64,000 bases of DNA from an uncultured Acetatifactor sp. (lineage in GTDB: Bacteria; Bacillota; Clostridia; Lachnospirales; Lachnospiraceae), in NCBI GenBank assembly GCA_910584375.1, contig CAJUAH010000010.1, positions 66,456-130,455 on the forward strand, in the 5' to 3' direction. Below, in pieces: positions 26,541 to 35,188 of this stretch (positions are counted from its first letter, which is position 1; each line of letters opens with the position of its first letter). A model generated the notes under the pieces. It was not told the DNA's origin. It did not search any database and saw only the letters and a list, made by a program, of their open reading frames with translations. Position numbers and translations under genes: made by a program.

Positions 26541-28061
26541 TTATTGTGAAATATAATTCAGCGGTATCTTCACCAAAAAGGTGGAACCTTCTCCCTCCGT
26601 ACTGGTCACCGTGATGGATCCCCGATGCATCAGCACGGCGCTCTTGGTGATCGCCAGACCCAGACCTGTGCCGCCGATCTCTCTGGAATGGGACTTATCC
26701 ACACGGTAAAACCGCTCGTATATCTGCGCCAGAGAGTCCTCGGGGATACCGATACCGGAATCGCTGACCTCAAATGTGAAATACTGGTGATCCGCATCCA
26801 GAACCACTTTGACCCAGCCGTGTTCTTTATTGTATTTAATGGCATTCTCCACCAGATTGGACATTACCAGCGTCATCTTCACTTCGTCTACTTCCGCCGT
26901 CACCGGACGCACACTCTCAAACACTACCTCCACATCCTTTTTGCGGGCAAGGGGACGCAGACGTTTCAAGATCAGTTCCGTCAGATCGTTGATATTGAGG
27001 GAGACGATATTCAGAGCCGACACTTTTTTGTCCATTTTGACCAGCGTCAACAGATCGGTAATGATCCTGTTTTCCCGGTCGATCTCAGAGACGATATCCT
27101 CCAAAAATTCCTGATACAGTTCCGCCGGTACATCCTCCTGTACCAGCAGTGAGTCCGCCAGCACTTTCATGGACGTCAGCGGAGTCTTCAGCTCATGGGA
27201 CACATTGGACACAAACTCCTGACGCGAGTCGTCCAGCACCTTCATGCGCTGCAACAGCTGGTTAAACGCCTCCATGATATGCTCCGTCTCCGCCAGGCCA
27301 GGAACGGAGATACTCTCGTTGCTGTATCCGGCTTTGACCTCGCCTATAGCCTTGGTGACACGCTCAAAGGGCCTCGTCAGCACTATGGACAAAAGAAACG
27401 CGATGACCACAATCGCCATAATCATCAATGTCTCCAGAATCATGGCCTTACGGCTGAGTATCTCCATCGTATCCTCGATATAATCCGTGGAAATACTGGT
27501 CAGCATCACACCCTTCACGCGGGGATCCGGTTGTTTCACACCGCCCGGCGCCGTATTTCCTTCAAAAGCCGTCTCCTCCGCGCTGACATTCTGATTGTCA
27601 ATGATTGGGATCGTCACCTCTATATATCTGTTCTGGTCATCATAATTAGAAAGACTGTCTCCCATAAAGCACTTGATCACTTCCTCGGAGATGATCGTCT
27701 TTCCCTCACTGATCCCGTATGTATCTCTGATGACCCGCAGATTGCCGCTGATAATCTGTACCCGCCCATCATACAGATTGGACAGCATCTCCAGCTCCGC
27801 GTTGACCACATCCGATCCGTTACTGTTAAAATAATCCGCTGAGATCAGATGATCCGCTATGACCTTCAGCTGATTCTGCACCGTCACCGTTCGCAGCTCC
27901 ACCGCCCGCTGTTCATAATTTCTCATGATCCCGTAGCGCATGGCTACGCTGGGAATGACGCCGACCACCAACACGATCAGAAATATCCTGACCCGAAGAC
28001 TGCGAAAGCTGAGATATTGATGATAAAATTCTTTGATCTTGTTCAGATATACGTTCATCAT
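26541..28061 (-). CDS. two-component sensor histidine kinase
   Basis: 506 residues. Membrane helices lie at about 25-43 and 207-230, with an extracellular sensor of about 160 residues between them, then a HAMP linker, a HisKA domain (FVSNVSHELKTPLTSMK with the phosphorylated His) and an ATPase domain (NLVENAIKYNKEHG, GTGLGLAITKSAVLMH). It resembles the WalK/PhoR group by architecture but lacks an obvious PAS domain. It starts four bases after the response regulator stop, so the two are coupled. The signal is unknown. Confidence 0.9.
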   Translation of the reverse strand: MMNVYLNKIKEFYHQYLSFRSLRVRIFLIVLVVGVIPSVAMRYGIMRNYEQRAVELRTVTVQNQLKVIADHLISADYFNSNGSDVVNAELEMLSNLYDGRVQIISGNLRVIRDTYGISEGKTIISEEVIKCFMGDSLSNYDDQNRYIEVTIPIIDNQNVSAEETAFEGNTAPGGVKQPDPRVKGVMLTSISTDYIEDTMEILSRKAMILETLMIMAIVVIAFLLSIVLTRPFERVTKAIGEVKAGYSNESISVPGLAETEHIMEAFNQLLQRMKVLDDSRQEFVSNVSHELKTPLTSMKVLADSLLVQEDVPAELYQEFLEDIVSEIDRENRIITDLLTLVKMDKKVSALNIVSLNINDLTELILKRLRPLARKKDVEVVFESVRPVTAEVDEVKMTLVMSNLVENAIKYNKEHGWVKVVLDADHQYFTFEVSDSGIGIPEDSLAQIYERFYRVDKSHSREIGGTGLGLAITKSAVLMHRGSITVTSTEGEGSTFLVKIPLNYISQ

Positions 28062-28064
28062 GGC

Positions 28065-28760
28065 TTACACATTATAAAAATAGTACCCTACTCCCCATTT
28101 GGTATGCACATATTGCGGTTCGCTGGGATTGCTCTCCACTTTTTCCCGCAATCTTCTGATATGTACATCCACTGTACGCACGTCACCGGGATAATCGGAA
28201 CCCCATACGATCTTGAGCAACGCCTCTCTGCTGTACACTTTATTGGGATTGGTCATCAGCAGTTCCAATACTTCAAACTCCTTGGCGGTCAAGCCGATCT
28301 CCCGACCCGCGATATAGGCCCGCCTTCCCTCACAGTCCAGTCGCATCTCGCCGCTGAGCAGTTCCTTGTGGGCCTCTGCCTGCCCTTTCTTGGGCTCTAT
28401 ACGGCGCATGATCGCTTTGATCCGCGCTTTGACCTCCAAAATATTAAAGGGCTTGGTGATATAATCGTCCGCGCCGTACTCCAGGCCCAGGATTTTGTCC
28501 ATATCATCGTCTTTAGCCGTCAGCATGATAATGGGGACATTGGAAAACTCCCGAATCTGTTGGCAGACCTCAAAGCCTGTCAGCTTGGGCAGCATAACAT
28601 CCAGCAGGATTATATCATATCGGTTGGCCCGGGCCAGCTCCAGGGCCTCCTCGCCGTCGTAGGCGCAGTCCACCTGCATCTCATCCTGTTCCAGACTGAA
28701 CCGAATCCCCTTCACGATCAATTTCTCATCATCCACTACCAAAGCCCTTTTTACAGCCAT
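28065..28760 (-). CDS. OmpR/PhoB-type response regulator
   Basis: 231 residues. The receiver domain has RALVVDDEKLIVKG, the phospho-acceptor Asp in DIILLDVMLPKLTGFEV, and MLTAKDDDMDKILGLEYGAD. The C-terminal winged helix has LTAKEFEVLELLMTNPNKVY and DVRTVDVHIRRLREKVE, as in WalR/PhoP. It partners with the kinase immediately downstream. The start at 28760 (MAVKRA) is preferred over 28772. Confidence 0.93.
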   Translation of the reverse strand: MAVKRALVVDDEKLIVKGIRFSLEQDEMQVDCAYDGEEALELARANRYDIILLDVMLPKLTGFEVCQQIREFSNVPIIMLTAKDDDMDKILGLEYGADDYITKPFNILEVKARIKAIMRRIEPKKGQAEAHKELLSGEMRLDCEGRRAYIAGREIGLTAKEFEVLELLMTNPNKVYSREALLKIVWGSDYPGDVRTVDVHIRRLREKVESNPSEPQYVHTKWGVGYYFYNV

Positions 28761-28781
28761 CCTTTTAACCATCCTTCCCTG

Positions 28782-29396
28782 TCAGTCCACCCTGATCCGA
28801 TTCCTTATCTTCTCGTATATGCTTTCCTTGATGCCCGGTACCCGCATGATCTCCTCCACAGACTGAAATCCGCCGTTTTTTTCCCTGTAGGACAAGATCT
28901 CTGCAGCCCGGCTCTCGCCGATCCCCGGCAATGTCTGGAGCTGATTCTCGTCCGCCGTGTTCAGATTGATCTTCCCGTCATCAGCTGCGCTCACAGGCTC
29001 CGATATGGCCTCCTCCGAAGAAGGAATATAAAGCCGCTCTCCGTCCCGGAGCACGGCTGCCAGATTCACCGCGGCATCCCCGGCATCCTCCGAAAACCCG
29101 CCTGCAGCCTCCACCGCCTCCCACGCGCGGCTGCCCTCGGGCAGCATCACTACGCCCGGTCGGCATACCTGACCGCAGACATGCACGCAGATCTGCCTGT
29201 CCATATCTGCCGTGCCGTCCGGCTCCTCATCCGCAGAGCCGTCCCCCGACAACTCCGCCACATCCTCCGGGACAGAAACACCGCTCTCCGTCTCCCGGTC
29301 AAAATACAGGATCTCTCCGCTGCGATCGCAGCCGCTTAAGACCAGCATCACCCAAAAACATATAAGAATCAATACGCTCTTTTTCTCGATCATCAT
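28782..29396 (-). CDS. comEA: ComEA-like DNA receptor
   Basis: 204 residues. The N-terminal membrane segment ends in LSGC (lipobox-like, about residue 22), followed by an acidic linker, an SLBB domain (VCGQVCRPGVVMLPEGSRAW) and a C-terminal helix-hairpin-helix domain (INLNTADENQLQTLPGIGES) that binds double-stranded DNA. This is the standard ComEA layout; the lipobox is less usual than a plain anchor. It heads the com/two-component operon. Confidence 0.9.
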   Translation of the reverse strand: MMIEKKSVLILICFWVMLVLSGCDRSGEILYFDRETESGVSVPEDVAELSGDGSADEEPDGTADMDRQICVHVCGQVCRPGVVMLPEGSRAWEAVEAAGGFSEDAGDAAVNLAAVLRDGERLYIPSSEEAISEPVSAADDGKINLNTADENQLQTLPGIGESRAAEILSYREKNGGFQSVEEIMRVPGIKESIYEKIRNRIRVD

Positions 29397-29452
29397 AGTT
29401 CCTTTCCCAGCTGCGCGCGGTACTCGGAATGCCTCTCTATGCTGATAGATTT

Positions 29453-29481
29453 ATTGTATAGGAAGTATTTTCCCTTGACAA
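29453..29481 (-). promoter_or_regulatory. promoter of the comEA operon
   Basis: On the minus strand: TTGTCA (29476-29481), a 17-base spacer, then TACAAT (29453-29458), about 57 bases before the comEA start codon. Confidence 0.6.
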
Positions 29482-29520
29482 GTAAAAAATGCTTAAAAAA
29501 GTTTTAATTTTCACAAAAAG

Positions 29521-29952
29521 CTATTTCCACTTAAAAATGATAATGCCTGCAATGGCCACCGCCATGCCTATGGCCTTGCGCCACTCCCAGGGCTGTTTCT
29601 CCACTCCAAACCATCCCAGCAGCTCGATCACATACGCCACCAGCAACTGCGCCACCACGATCAGCATCACTGCCCTGGCCGGTCCCAGGCTGTCCATGCT
29701 CTTGATGACAGTGTAGGTGATAAAAGCGCCGATAGCGCCGCCCAGCAACATATATTTCGGCTCTACCCGCAGCGGGGCCAACAGACTGCTCCTGTCTGAA
29801 AGCAGCCACGCTCCCAGACAGACCAGCAGAGCGGTAAACTGCACAAAGGCATTGGCCGCCCATATGCTGGAACTTTTCGTCACCTGGGTGTTGAACACCC
29901 CCTGCACACTCATAAGCGCCCCGGATACCAGAGCAATAAAAAAACCGATCAT
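29521..29952 (-). CDS. DMT-superfamily small transporter (DUF606/YdcZ-like)
   Basis: 143 residues with five membrane helices, the half-size form of the drug/metabolite transporter superfamily. SGALMSVQGVFNTQVTKSSS and the C-terminal IGMAVAIAGIIIFKWK are typical of DUF606. Such proteins usually work as dimers or in pairs. AGGAGG lies just before the start. Substrate unknown. Confidence 0.82.
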   Translation of the reverse strand: MIGFFIALVSGALMSVQGVFNTQVTKSSSIWAANAFVQFTALLVCLGAWLLSDRSSLLAPLRVEPKYMLLGGAIGAFITYTVIKSMDSLGPARAVMLIVVAQLLVAYVIELLGWFGVEKQPWEWRKAIGMAVAIAGIIIFKWK

Positions 29953-29970
29953 CTTGATCCTCCTATTAAA

Positions 29971-30120
29971 AATCGCTGCGCGATGGCTCTAAAGGGTAAA
30001 GATCCTTCGGCGCACTCACCGGAGAGGAACTTTCATGAGAAACGCACTCATGAAAGTTCCTCTCGTGCGCCTTCGGATCTTTACTTTGTGAATCGCTGCG
30101 CGATGGCTCTAAAGAGTAAA
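29971..30120. repeat. direct 30-bp repeats flanking a long imperfect hairpin
   Basis: Two 30-base copies (29971-30000 and 30091-30120) differ at one position. Between them, 29996-30084 can fold on itself: ten outer bases (gtaaagatcc / ggatctttac), then GCGCAC / GTGCGC, then an 18-base perfect arm (30022-30039 with 30047-30064) around a seven-base loop. No protein frame explains it and no known family was recognised. It lies upstream of the DMT gene and behind the solute-binding protein gene. Confidence 0.75.
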
Positions 30121-30184
30121 GTCCAACAAAACTTCCGTCTTAGATTAGGATATCCGGATGATCGGTTCCATATACGAATGATAT

Positions 30185-31612
30185 TCAGTTTTTGACAAGC
30201 TGGGTGCGCATCTGCTGATCCAGCTGTTGCACCAGACCGTTCACATCTTCGCCGTTCCACACTTTGGCAAATAGCACCTCCAGCTGGATCCAGTAATTGC
30301 TGGCCTCCATCAGCTTGGGCAACGGCATACTGTCCTCATACTCTGCCAGAAAGACCTGCAGGGCTTCGTTATCCTGGTTCACCTTTCTGTTGGCCGAAGC
30401 CTTCCCCGTAAGGTCATACAAGTTCTCCGCATAGCCATCCGCCAGAAACGCGGCGAAGTCGTTGGCCAGCTCCTGATGCTCTGAATAACCGTTCACAGCC
30501 ACCACGCCGGTGACCGACATGGAGCGCCCGGGCAGCTCGGCGCTGGGATCTGGCATCAACGCTAAACCGTATTCAAAGGTAAAACTCCCCTCCTCCCTGG
30601 CAGCGTCCAGAACTGCCACCGCATCCGTGGTGACAATGGTGAACACCAGTCTGCCCTCCAGGAAATCCTGAAGCACCGACTCATAGCCCTCCTCGGAGGA
30701 ATCAATGGAAAAGAACTGGTTTAAACCCTGATATACGCTCAGACAGCTGATGGTCTCCTGATTGTAGATATCGATCAGGTTCCGGTCGTCGCCCGCCTCC
30801 CCGCCCAGATTCATATAATTGCCCACAAAATAGTAATTGTAAAAAATATCAGACACATCCCAGGAAAAAATATCCACCATCTCCGGAGGGTCAAAGGAAT
30901 CCGCCATCTGCTGGATATCGCTCACCGTGGTGGGAATGGCTCTGTCCAAAAACTGCTGGGTGCGCAAAGCAATGGTGTCCTCATCAAAGACTACCGGGGA
31001 ATTTTCCTCGTCGGGAAGCTCGTCCAGCTCCTCGAACTCTCCGCCTTCACCTTCCACATTCCCCTCAGTATCGGCTTTTCCGGCCTGCTGCCTGGCCCAC
31101 TCGTACAGATATGTCTTGTTGTAGAGCAGAGCGCTGGTCTCATAATACAGGGGATAAGCCACCGACTTGCCGTGATAGGAGACCGCCGACAGCGCCGCCT
31201 GGGGAAATGTATCCTCGCTCAGCACGCCGGTGGGATCGTCCACCGGCACGGCCAGACCGGCCAGGTACGCCCTTTCCAACGACTCGTGGCTGATCAGGTA
31301 CACATCCGGCATGGGCAGCGTTTCATCCGACTCTCCCAGCGTTGCTTTATTAATAGTCTCCAGATAATCGCTCTCCGCCATATAATAGGGGAGTACCCGC
31401 ACATTGTTGGCCTCTCCGTACGCCACCGCCGCGCTGCTTATATAGTTAGCCAGCGATTCGTCCCCGTACCAGACACGGATCGTCTCTTTCTGATTGAGAA
31501 GGGCCAGAGGATTTTCCTGTACGTCCTCGCTGTCCCAGTCTATCAGGCTGGCGCTGTAAAATCCCAGTGTAAGTACCGCCACCAGCAGCACAGCCAAACA
31601 TCTTTTGCTCAT
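30185..31612 (-). CDS. extracellular solute-binding protein (ABC-type, carbohydrate-like)
   Basis: 475 residues from the ATG at 31612. A basic N-terminus and one hydrophobic segment (CLAVLLVAVLTLGF) anchor or export it; no lipobox Cys was seen. The fold of family 1 solute-binding proteins is suggested by ETIRVWYGDESLANYISSAA, then PLYYETSALLYNKTYLYEWA, and GRSMSVTGVVAVNGYSEHQE. An acidic insert lies near residue 180. No ABC permease or ATPase genes are adjacent, so the partner is unknown. The gene follows argD by 14 bases. Confidence 0.8.
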   Translation of the reverse strand: MSKRCLAVLLVAVLTLGFYSASLIDWDSEDVQENPLALLNQKETIRVWYGDESLANYISSAAVAYGEANNVRVLPYYMAESDYLETINKATLGESDETLPMPDVYLISHESLERAYLAGLAVPVDDPTGVLSEDTFPQAALSAVSYHGKSVAYPLYYETSALLYNKTYLYEWARQQAGKADTEGNVEGEGGEFEELDELPDEENSPVVFDEDTIALRTQQFLDRAIPTTVSDIQQMADSFDPPEMVDIFSWDVSDIFYNYYFVGNYMNLGGEAGDDRNLIDIYNQETISCLSVYQGLNQFFSIDSSEEGYESVLQDFLEGRLVFTIVTTDAVAVLDAAREEGSFTFEYGLALMPDPSAELPGRSMSVTGVVAVNGYSEHQELANDFAAFLADGYAENLYDLTGKASANRKVNQDNEALQVFLAEYEDSMPLPKLMEASNYWIQLEVLFAKVWNGEDVNGLVQQLDQQMRTQLVKN

Positions 31613-31626
31613 ATGCATACCCTTCG

Positions 31627-32814
31627 TCACTCCTCGATACAACTGTCAAGTATCTCCGCCATAGCGTCCACATCCGCCTTGCTGATGATCAGCGCAGGTA
31701 CGAATCGAATGATATGAGTGCCTGCGTTGATCAATATCAGTCCCTTTTCCATGGCCCGGTTAATGATCTCTCCCACGGGTTTGTTAAATACCAATCCCTG
31801 CAGCAGCCCCACGCCCCGGTGTGTCTCAATACAGTCGTGCCTCCGGGTCAGCTCTTCCAGCTTTTCGGCCAGATAAGGGCCCACTTCACGCACATTCTCC
31901 AGCACTTTCCTCTCCTCGAACAGCTCCAGCACTTTGCAGATCGCCGCTGCGGCCAGGGGGTTGCCGCCGTATGTGGTGCCGTGATCCCCTGCCGCCAGGG
32001 AATGCTGCGCAACCTTCTCCGTCAGCAGGAACGCCCCCACCGGTACGCCGCAGCCCAGCGCCTTGGCCGTGGTCATGATATCCGGCTTTACACCGTAGCG
32101 CTGCCAGGCGTACATATAGCCGGTGCGCCCCATACCGCACTGGATCTCATCCAGAATGAGAAGTATATCCCTCTCGTCACAGAGCCGACGCAGTTTTTTC
32201 AGAAAGTCTTCTTCTGCAGGATAAATACCACCCTCTCCCTGAACAGTCTCCAAAATGACGGCACAGGTTTTGTCCGTCACCTGGGCAAGCACACTGTCAT
32301 AATCGTTCAGCGTCGCAAAACGGATATTACCGATCATGGGTTCAAAGGCCTCACGGTACTTGGGATTGCCTGTCACCGACAGTGCTCCCATGGTTCTGCC
32401 ATGGAAGGAATGCTCCATGGCAATAATCTCATGATCCGTGCAGCCGTCCTTTAACCAGGCATATTTGCGGGCCGCCTTAATAGCGCCCTCTACAGCCTCC
32501 GCGCCGGAGTTGGTAAAAAAGACTCTGTCCATGCCGGACACCGCCTTAATCCGTTTCGCCGCCTCGATGGCAGGCGCATTGTAGTAATAATTGGACGTGT
32601 GGATCAGCTTGTCAATCTGCGCCTTCAACGCGTCATTGTAAGCCTTGTCATTGTAGCCTAAGGCAAACACGGCGATACCGGACACAAAGTCCAGATATCG
32701 CTTGCCTTCCATGTCATAGAGATACACGCCGTCTCCCCGGTCCAGTACCACCTGATAGCGGTTGTAGGTGTGGAGCAGCGCTTTCTCCGCCTCTTCGATA
32801 TATTCCTTCATCAT
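31627..32814 (-). CDS. argD: acetylornithine aminotransferase
   Basis: 395 residues, the usual length for a class III PLP aminotransferase. The cofactor Lys is in MTTAKALGCGVPVGAF, and FTNSGAEAVEGAIKAARKYA, EPVQGEGG-like ILETVQGEGGIYPAE and ILDEIQCGMGRTG are diagnostic. It makes N-acetylornithine from N-acetylglutamate semialdehyde. GGAGG lies nine bases before the ATG, which overlaps the argB stop (ATGA). Confidence 0.93.
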   Translation of the reverse strand: MMKEYIEEAEKALLHTYNRYQVVLDRGDGVYLYDMEGKRYLDFVSGIAVFALGYNDKAYNDALKAQIDKLIHTSNYYYNAPAIEAAKRIKAVSGMDRVFFTNSGAEAVEGAIKAARKYAWLKDGCTDHEIIAMEHSFHGRTMGALSVTGNPKYREAFEPMIGNIRFATLNDYDSVLAQVTDKTCAVILETVQGEGGIYPAEEDFLKKLRRLCDERDILLILDEIQCGMGRTGYMYAWQRYGVKPDIMTTAKALGCGVPVGAFLLTEKVAQHSLAAGDHGTTYGGNPLAAAAICKVLELFEERKVLENVREVGPYLAEKLEELTRRHDCIETHRGVGLLQGLVFNKPVGEIINRAMEKGLILINAGTHIIRFVPALIISKADVDAMAEILDSCIEE

Positions 32815-33707
32815 TGGGGCATTCCTCCGATCTCCTCATCGCTCACAATGGCCGTACCCACACCGTTGTTGGTAAATATCTCCAGCAGCAGGCTGTGAGG
32901 CACACGGCCGTCCAGAATATGAACCCGGTTCACGCCGCCCTTGATGGCGGAAGTGCAGTTCGACAGCTTAGGCAGCATACCGCCTCCGATAAAACCGCCG
33001 GTTATCAGTTCATCCGCCTCCGATGCGGACAGACGGGAAATAAAACTGGATTTATCGTTTATGTCCCTGTACAGCCCCTCTATGTCCGTCAGAAACACCA
33101 GCTTGTCCGCGCCCACGGCCCTGGCAATGGCGCAGGCGGCATCATCCGCATTGATATTGTAGGTCTGAAAATGTTCGTCCAGGCCGATCGGCGCTACGAT
33201 GGGCAAAAAGTCCTTCTCCAGCAGATCATAGAGTACCTTGGGATTGACCTGGGTAATATTTCCCACAAAACCGATATCCTGACCGTCCGCGTACTTTTTC
33301 TCCACGGTGAGCAGGCCGCCGTCTTTACCGCTGATGCCCACAGCCTTGACTCCCAGCTCCTGCACCATCGTCACCAGATTCTTGCTGACCTTGCCCAGCA
33401 CCATCTCCGCTATCTCCATGGTCTCCGCGTCCGTAACTCTCAGGCCGTTAATGAACTGCGCCTCTTTGCCGACCTTGCCCACCCAGCGGCTGATCTCCTT
33501 ACCGCCTCCATGGACGATGATGGGTTTGAATCCTACCAGTTTCAGCAGTGTCACGTCCTTGATCACGTTTTTCTGCAATTCCTCATTGCTCATGGCGCTG
33601 CCGCCGTATTTTACCACAATGATCTTTCGGTTAAATTTTTGAATATAGGGCAATGCCTCGATCAAAGTCTCCGCCTTGTGCATCACCAGCTCCATATCTT
33701 TTTCCAT
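32811..33707 (-). CDS. argB: acetylglutamate kinase
   Basis: 298 residues from the ATG at 33707. KIIVVKYGGSAM is the ATP-binding start, PIIVHGGGKEISRWVGKVGK the acetylglutamate site, and INADDAACAIARAVGADKL the nucleotide-binding segment. It phosphorylates N-acetylglutamate. It is coupled to argD by a four-base overlap. No N-terminal helix typical of arginine-sensitive hexameric forms is obvious beyond residues 1-20, though such a helix (MEKDMELVMHKAETLIEAL) may be present and would suggest feedback inhibition. Confidence 0.93.
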   Translation of the reverse strand: MEKDMELVMHKAETLIEALPYIQKFNRKIIVVKYGGSAMSNEELQKNVIKDVTLLKLVGFKPIIVHGGGKEISRWVGKVGKEAQFINGLRVTDAETMEIAEMVLGKVSKNLVTMVQELGVKAVGISGKDGGLLTVEKKYADGQDIGFVGNITQVNPKVLYDLLEKDFLPIVAPIGLDEHFQTYNINADDAACAIARAVGADKLVFLTDIEGLYRDINDKSSFISRLSASEADELITGGFIGGGMLPKLSNCTSAIKGGVNRVHILDGRVPHSLLLEIFTNNGVGTAIVSDEEIGGMPQ

Positions 33708-33878
33708 TGCTGTTACAATTCCTTTCCCGCTCGCATTATCATATCTTATCCTGTATGACACGGGCTGCCTGTTCGGCAGCCGCCCCTGCCCTATCTAATG
33801 GTTTACTACATCTGGACGTTCATGTCAATCAGCGTTTTACCGCCGCAAATATTTCCGCCGCACAGGTTCAGACTTTAC

Positions 33879-35063
33879 CTACTTTGTCAGCGCCTCCGCC
33901 AGCAGACAAAGCTGTGCCCGGCTGGCGTCATTCAGGAGAGACTTGACTGTCACCACCGGCTCTGCCACTGCGCAGTCCTTATAGCTCTCCGCATACTCCC
34001 GCATCAGTTTTCCGGCCATTGGAGCCCAGGAGCCGTTTTCCAGGATCCCCACGGTTCTCTTCTGATAGTTTTTCAGTTTCAGATGGTAGAGAAAGTCCTC
34101 CATGCAGGGAAACAGTCCGCCGTCATAGGTGGCTGCCGCCAGCACCAGCCTGTCGTAGCGAAACGCGTCCTCTATGGCCTCGGCCATATCGTCTCTGGCT
34201 AAGTCAAACAGGGATACTTTCTGTCCTTTTTCCTCCAGCAGCGCCGCCAGTTCTCTGGCTGCCGCCGCCGTATTGCCGTGAATGGAGGCATATGCGATGG
34301 TAACGCCCTCGTCTTCCGGGCGGTAGCTTGACCAGATATCGTATTTTTCCAGATAATGAGCCAGATTATCCTTCAAGACCGGGCCGTGCAGAGGGCATAT
34401 CGTCTGAATGTCCAATGCGGACGCTTTTTTTAACAGTGCCTGCACGGGAGCGCCGTATTTCCCCACGATATTCATATAATAGCGGCGTGCCTCACAGTCC
34501 CAGTTCTCCTGCATATCCAGCGCGCCAAATTTGCCGAATCCGTCCGCAGAGAACAATATCTTTTCCGTACTTTCATAAGTCACCATAACCTCGGGCCAAT
34601 GCACCATGGGAGCCATATAAAAGTGCAGTGTATGACCGCCCAGATGCAGAGTGTCGCCCTCCTTTACCTCTATCATGCGGCCCGAAAAATCCATGTCAAA
34701 GAACTGGGGCAGCATCGCAAAGGTCTTAGCGCTCCCCACCAGCTGAAGCCCAGGATATTTTTCGCATATCCTCTGAATATTGGCGGCGTGATCCGGCTCT
34801 AAATGAGATACTACCAGATAATCCGGCTGGCATTCCCCGGCCCTCTGCCGGGACGCAAGCTCCAGTTCCTGCTCCAGATTGCCAAACCATTCCTCCGTGG
34901 CCCTGGCATCCACGGTGTCCATAAGCGCGATCTTCTCGTCCACAATCAGATAGGAATTGTAGGATACGCCATTCGGCACCCGATACTGGCTTTCAAACAG
35001 ATCGATCTCATGGTCATCACAGCCGATATAGCGCACTGCGTCTGAAATAGTCACTTTGCTCAT
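33879..35063 (-). CDS. flavo-diiron protein (FprA/ROO-type)
   Basis: 394 residues. The N-terminal metallo-beta-lactamase-like domain has VVSHLEPDHAANIQR with the diiron ligands HxExDH, and a later PLHGPVLKDNL block with a His ligand. The C-terminal flavodoxin domain starts near residue 255 with VTIAYASIHGNTAAAARELA, which binds FMN. Such proteins reduce oxygen or nitric oxide to protect anaerobes. GGGAGG precedes the ATG. It lies between argJ and argB, which does not make obvious metabolic sense. Confidence 0.92.
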   Translation of the reverse strand: MSKVTISDAVRYIGCDDHEIDLFESQYRVPNGVSYNSYLIVDEKIALMDTVDARATEEWFGNLEQELELASRQRAGECQPDYLVVSHLEPDHAANIQRICEKYPGLQLVGSAKTFAMLPQFFDMDFSGRMIEVKEGDTLHLGGHTLHFYMAPMVHWPEVMVTYESTEKILFSADGFGKFGALDMQENWDCEARRYYMNIVGKYGAPVQALLKKASALDIQTICPLHGPVLKDNLAHYLEKYDIWSSYRPEDEGVTIAYASIHGNTAAAARELAALLEEKGQKVSLFDLARDDMAEAIEDAFRYDRLVLAAATYDGGLFPCMEDFLYHLKLKNYQKRTVGILENGSWAPMAGKLMREYAESYKDCAVAEPVVTVKSLLNDASRAQLCLLAEALTK

Positions 35064-35188
35064 ATATATCCTCCCTGTTATGCTACTGTGTGCAGATAGC
35101 ATCCGCAATTATTTTGCCGCAGTATCTGCAGCTTTGATGTTCGCCAGATGACCCGATTCCGGCTGTCGGCAGGCCCAGTCTTAACTCT

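Noticed and set aside
29475..29480. TTGACA on the plus strand as a forward promoter
   Set aside because: No -10 box or gene follows in that direction. The same bases serve as the minus-strand -35 box of comEA (TTGTCA).
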